The translations under genes and the position numbers were made by a program. This document shows, piece after piece, positions 10,669 to 64,000 of a stretch of 64,000 bases of DNA (positions are counted from its first letter, which is position 1; every line of letters begins with the position of its first letter). Source of the DNA: Aplysia californica (Eukaryota; Mollusca; Gastropoda; Aplysiida; Aplysiidae); NCBI RefSeq assembly GCF_000002075.1, contig NW_004797307.1, positions 246,238 to 310,237 on the forward strand. The letters run 5' to 3'. The notes beneath the pieces were generated by a model. The model was not told the origin of the DNA. It was given only the letters and a program-made list of their open reading frames with translations, and did not search any database.

Positions 10669-13600
10669 GGTATATATTCACATACCCACATGCAAAGTCA
10701 AATACTATCTTCATCAAGAAATGTACTGAAAAACATGACAATGCGGTGTTTAAAAAAATGGAATGTAGGGTCAGCAACTAGGCTACTGTATTTGTTTATA
10801 TTTTTTTTTTAAACCCAAAAAAAAACAGGGAATAACTATTCTGCTATCCAATAGTAAATTGTAATGCCTTTCCCATGGAACCTGAATAAATTAGTAAAAC
10901 AAAGCCGGACCACAGATGGTGATGGTGTCAGCACAACAGCAATGGCTTGACTACACAGAGCTCTGAAATGTCCCTGGAACTGTCATGCAGTGAATCTCAG
11001 ATTAGCCCAACTAATGTCAAAAAAGGGTATCAAACCCTCCAGAAATGTGATGTTCCTGAAAAAGCCCAGGAGGTCGAAACATAGAACATATTCTATATAA
11101 AGTTGTGAAACTTCAAATACTCAAGTCTCCACCTATTTTTTTCTTTATATCATGCTTTACTTTCTCATATTGAGTCAGTTGAGAACAGAATGTTTTAATT
11201 ATGATTATGAACTAGTTATTGTAAAGCCTACTACAACTGGCATACTAACAAGCATTCACTCAATGGAGCATATGGGAGGCACTCACTCTATAGAACACGG
11301 TTTGTAAGTAGTAGCATTCAACAATACCTCACAGCAGTCTAAAGACAAAAAAAACCTATGTAACTTTCAAACATAAAAAAAAATAAATCAGTTCACAAGA
11401 TGGTTCACACCACAACTTTGTTCAAAACCGATATTCGACAAATAGAAATAAGCTTAAAGTTCAGTGTTTGTTGGATCGTTTGTTCAGTACAGTTCATCAA
11501 TATTTGTTTTGATCAACTGGAAAGTTATGTTATATCTCTATTTCTAAATAAAAATACATGGTCTATTAGTATTACCTGACAGCACAGAACAGATCATAGA
11601 AAATGTTGGAGATTGTTCTCTATAAAGGGTTCCACTATACCTATTATGGCTCTTTTTGTGTTCTTATGGCAACATCAAAAGGATAAACAAGAATCGATTT
11701 CTTTCAAAAATCTTGTCAAAGTGGCCCTCTATATATTAATATAATTAGTCTATGCTAGGACCATGTACACAGCAGCAGAAAAACATGGAATAGCACAGTG
11801 TGTAAAATCAGTTGTCCCCTCCCCTCAGACAGGGCAGCAAAGGCTTCCTCGCAGATCTAGACCAAGGTCTTTAGTTTTTAGTTTCAGTACGAGTTTTACT
11901 GCAAAGGAGGAGAGATAAAGACAATAGATGTTTGATTGGAAAGAAGTAGTTAACCACACGAGAGCACCCGTCAACCACTACTAGACCAAGGTCATTTTTC
12001 AATATGAAATATATAAAATGGTGTAGCGATACTTGACCTTAGGAGTCTCAACAGGAAAAAGATCAAGCAACAAGCATTGATTTACGTTTACACAGTTGAT
12101 GACTTTTGTTAAAAGTTTTACAGAGACATTTAATCTTGTGAAAGGGAAATACTTGGCACATTTTTTAAAGACTCATAATCATAGAAATTAGCAACAACAT
12201 TTCTTTATCAAAGTAATAAAACATTTCAGGTCACGAGCACATCAGTGGAGAAAAGAACACTAATAATAAAAATTGTAGATCTCCATTTCACTAAAAAAGA
12301 GTTCAAAAACTCTCTCATTCCAAGACATAGGCTGTAAGAATTTTCAAAGATTTACTCTGGAGATGCCTTTGAAAATGGCACCTGGATGTCTGTCAGCCAT
12401 GGGATGATTCTAGGTACTATGTGGATAAAAGAGGCCACGTGCACATTAAAATCAACTGCACTGTGATGTTAAGATCTTAGAGTCAGGTACCCCTTAAGTC
12501 CTAGCAATTGTTTGCAGAAGAAGACTCTTGAATGATCAGCATAAAAAGATAAGTTTCTAAACTTCTAGGCATGTTATAATAACTTTGTATAAAAACCTCC
12601 ACACTAAAAAGAATTTCTTGTGTTGAGGATTTTATTAAACCTTTTTTTGTTATTTTTTAATGTGATCCAGCCTTTTGCAGCTCTCATAGGTAAAACTTTG
12701 TTTATCATGCATACATCCCTCTCAAGGCAGATCAATAAAAAACAACAACTAGAGATTCATTTGTAATTAAATCTTCCACATTGACTAATTGAGCATCAAA
12801 ATTATTTTAGTTATGTAAAAACTCAAAGACTAAAACATTTATGCATTGTTTAAAAAAACAGAACTTGTTAATTAAAAAAACCCTACAGATTCTGAGAGAA
12901 TAATCCCTTCCTTCCAACATAACATGACATAAAATTGATATATATAAAACTAATATAAGAATCAGAATGCTTTACTTTGTAGTTATATTCATGGGCTTTG
13001 AACCACAAAGCAGGTTATTTCAAAAGCTGAGGGCTTGTGTCTGTTAGAACACAGAGTATGGCGTTATCAGAGGTATTTTTTATGGAAACAATATTAAATG
13101 TTGCAACAGGGCTGAGAGAAAATATTTAAGGAAGGACAAGAAAAACAATCTGGATTAAATTTAGATTTAAACCTTTGAGGGTCCATATTACAAATTGAGA
13201 TTGTAACCTACAACACTAAGAGATCTATTCCTGACACTTTGAAATTCCTCAAAACAAACTCTTCTTTGTAATGAAGAGAAAAGGAAACTTTTGTGGTATT
13301 GAAAAAGATGATGTTAGACGAGAACAGAGCAAGCTAAACAAAAAAAATCCCCTAAAAAACAAGCATGCTAAAGAAAAAATATATGGCAAAAAAATACAGT
13401 ATATATTCAAGATTGACTGGCCTGTATGAGCTGGAAGTCTCAGAAGCTGATTCTTATTTATTATATTAAAAAAAGTATGTACCATCCAGATACACTGTTG
13501 CTCCATTTTTTTCTTTTCTCATGTGATAAATAAGAATATCCAACAAAGCATAGGCATACGGCATAAACGATTAACACAGAATATTGGTTATCAGCTGTAT

Positions 13601-14527
13601 TCATATCAAATACAGCAATAAATACAAGAGCAGATAACGCCATTGTTCTCACATTATTGTTTCAATCTAAAAATCTTATGAATTGGGAGATTTAAAAAAA
13701 TTTGTATCGGTATATAATATTACCTATTTATTACATATCTAAACAGACATCTTTCCTGAGTTCAAAAGAAACTATCACTCTTTTATTCTTTTGTTCACCC
13801 GACCCCTCCTTGGCAGTGTCTTCAGCTATGATAAATTAATCACATCCTTATACTGACCCCACTTGGTGAGATGAAATGCCAGAAACGCTCCACAATCTAA
13901 AACTTCTTATTTTTCTAAAAGAATCTTCCTCTATTTCTGAAGACCAAAAATGGGCCCCTTACTACCAACTCATTTCTTTGAGGGCAATACAAAAAAGTAT
14001 AGACATTTGATTTTACCAAAATAGCAGCATTTGCTCAGAGCTTCACAATACGTCATGAAGTGAATGTAAGCCTGTTGTAAAGAAACTAGTTTATATTAGC
14101 GAAGCAGGAAAAAAACAAGAGAATAGAAACTAATAGAGACAGCAAATATTTGTTATTCTTACTCATGAGAAATTATGGAGAAATCAGTTTTGACGATCGA
14201 AGTTCTATAGCTCAGACACGGTCACTGGGCTTTCACCTCACTTCTAAAAAGAACGAATGAGGACATCTCACATGATCAAAGAAAAGTGGAAAAAGGTACA
14301 ACAATCACAGCTTACTGATGAATAAAAAGTGCGTATAAAGAAAACCTATCTGAAACCCCACCTTCCCAAACTTTCCTGCCCCTCTGCCGAATGCAGAAAA
14401 GTCTTAATTATTCATATATATATATAATAATAATAGACATGATATCGTCATGATAAGTTATTGTCAAGCGTCAACAGTGGTACAGACACACTGATCAAGC
14501 AGTCCATCTTTGGTTCTTATGGGAAGG
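9180..14527 (-). other. Repeat-poor AT-rich stretch downstream of the ABCC stop; candidate 3' UTR
   Basis: No gene, SINE, LINE or MITE copy was recognised in 5.3 kb, although such copies occur every few hundred bases elsewhere. Only short AT runs (10638-10668, 14407-14430) stand out. The minus strand has AATAAA at 12631-12636, but no clear 3' end could be chosen. A long 3' UTR is an inference from position alone. Confidence 0.4.
10638..10668. repeat. (AT)n microsatellite
   Basis: About 15 AT dinucleotides in the repeat-poor stretch downstream of the ABCC stop. Confidence 0.9.
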
Positions 14528-62925
<48,398 letters not shown>

Positions 62926-62964
62926 CTTCAAGGAAGGTAAAGGGAATATGAGTGTAAAGTTTTT

Positions 62965-63115
62965 GTTTGTTTGTTTGTTAGAGTAAAGAGAAGCACATCG
63001 ACACAATAATGGTCATTTAGTGCTGGTAAAAAGTAAGACAGATGGACAGAACAACAGAGGGGAAAGTAAAGAAGTAGTACCTATCAGTGGTGCCTTCCAA
63101 CCACCCACCAGAGCC
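62965..63115. repeat. Repeat family R, good copy
   Basis: GTTAGAGTAAAGAGAAGCAC, ACACAATAATGGTCATTTAG, GACAGAACAACAGAGGGGAA and ACCTATCAGTGGTGCCTTCC, then ACCACCCACC. Confidence 0.75.
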
Positions 63116-63147
63116 TAACGGGAACAGGAGCATAAGAGTAAAAAGGG

Positions 63148-63222
63148 ACATTGTAAGCTTTTAGACAGGTTTAGTCAAAGGGACATTGTAAGCTTTCGGA
63201 CAGGTTTAGTCATAATTAGTCA
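63148..63222. repeat. Tandem duplication, 37-base unit
   Basis: AAGGGACATTGTAAGCTTT(T)AGACAGGTTTAGTC twice with two differences. Confidence 0.85.
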
Positions 63223-63242
63223 ATAATTACTTTTCATATGAG

Positions 63243-63277
63243 GAGAGGGGCAGAGAAAGAGAGAGACAGAGAGAGAG

Positions 63278-63364
<87 letters not shown>
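63243..63364. repeat. (GA)n(GACA)n microsatellite
   Basis: GA runs then about ten GACA units. Confidence 0.95.
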
Positions 63365-63366
<2 letters not shown>

Positions 63367-64000
63367 ACAGGTAGGCTAGTATAAAAACCCATAGGCCTAG
63401 TCTTTGTTTCTGCGACATGTGAAAAAAACGGCTTCCAAATGTTTCTAATTTTTCTGTGTGCTAAATTTGTCCAACGTTATGTGTGGCTGTGTAGGCTACT
63501 TTGTTAGTACTTAGCAAAGTGTTGTACATGTATCTGATTCTTAGACTTAATCTGCATGGGACAGCGTCATTGGTAAGGTATCAATTATTATTCAATTGAC
63601 AGCACACAGGTTTCATAATATTTATTATTCTTACGTAATACATGGCGAGTGCACGTCGAGACTTTGTGTGTGTGGAAAGTCTTTGGATGACGTACGCGTA
63701 CAGTGGTACAGGGGGCAGGGCTTGGAAGGGGTGGTTGCTTCTGACTTTATTTTCTAGTTCAATTATAGATCTAACTCCCGTTTTCAGTGGCTTCAATCGA
63801 TACCTTAACACTCAGACTTACATTTTGAAAGGTGTAATACATGTACTACAGCTTGGATTTTCTTCCACAAACCATTTTCATAATTAGCTCCCCTCTCTCT
63901 CGCTTACACACAATATGTACAAACTTAAAGGTTTGGCTTAGAATGGATAGCATGTCTATCTGTGTGTTGTAGGGGTACGGTATCGATACAGAGAGAGAGA
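63365..64000. other. No exon recognised at the right edge
   Basis: I looked on the minus strand for the missing TMD0 helix 1 and start codon and found none. The region is AT-rich with CpG-containing patches near 63650-63710 but no supported gene. Confidence 0.4.

Overview
The window comes from an animal with intron-rich, AT-rich, repeat-dense DNA. A lophotrochozoan, most likely a gastropod mollusc, fits best. That guess rests on the intron and repeat style, on frequent short AGATCTAGATCT runs, and on abundant piggyBac-type and tRNA-SINE elements. I did not recognise the species.

One host gene fills most of the window. On the minus strand, 30 exons between 62925 and 14528 join in phase with GT/AG junctions into 1484 codons plus a stop. 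They encode a long multidrug-resistance-associated ABC transporter of the MRP1 type (ABCC1/2/3 group): most of TMD0, the L0 linker, TMD1, NBD1, linker, TMD2, NBD2 and a conserved C-terminus. The first membrane helix and the start codon lie beyond the right edge. A stretch of about 5.3 kb downstream of the stop (9180-14527) has almost no interspersed repeats and may hold a long 3' UTR.

Almost everything else is mobile or repetitive. At 1-5310 an old minus-strand piggyBac copy lies in a LINE ORF1 fragment and is itself interrupted by a hAT-like and a P-element-like remnant. At 39409-42482, inside a gene intron, a younger piggyBac copy has TTAA ends and a transposase gene with its own spliceosomal intron; a related empty site survives at about 49480-49630. 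LINE 3' ends with (TTAC)n tails, a 78-bp mini-retroposon, several tRNA-SINE families, a MITE family with about 25-bp inverted ends, short foldback elements, a large 26.8-27.6 kb inverted repeat and many microsatellites fill the introns. No retrovirus, LTR element or Polinton was recognised.

The most unusual pattern is that several tandem arrays in this gene start exactly at an exon-intron junction and carry copies of the splice site with them: acceptors of visible exons 11, 25 and 28, and the donor of visible exon 26. Three other donors have SINE sequence beginning within a few bases of the GT.
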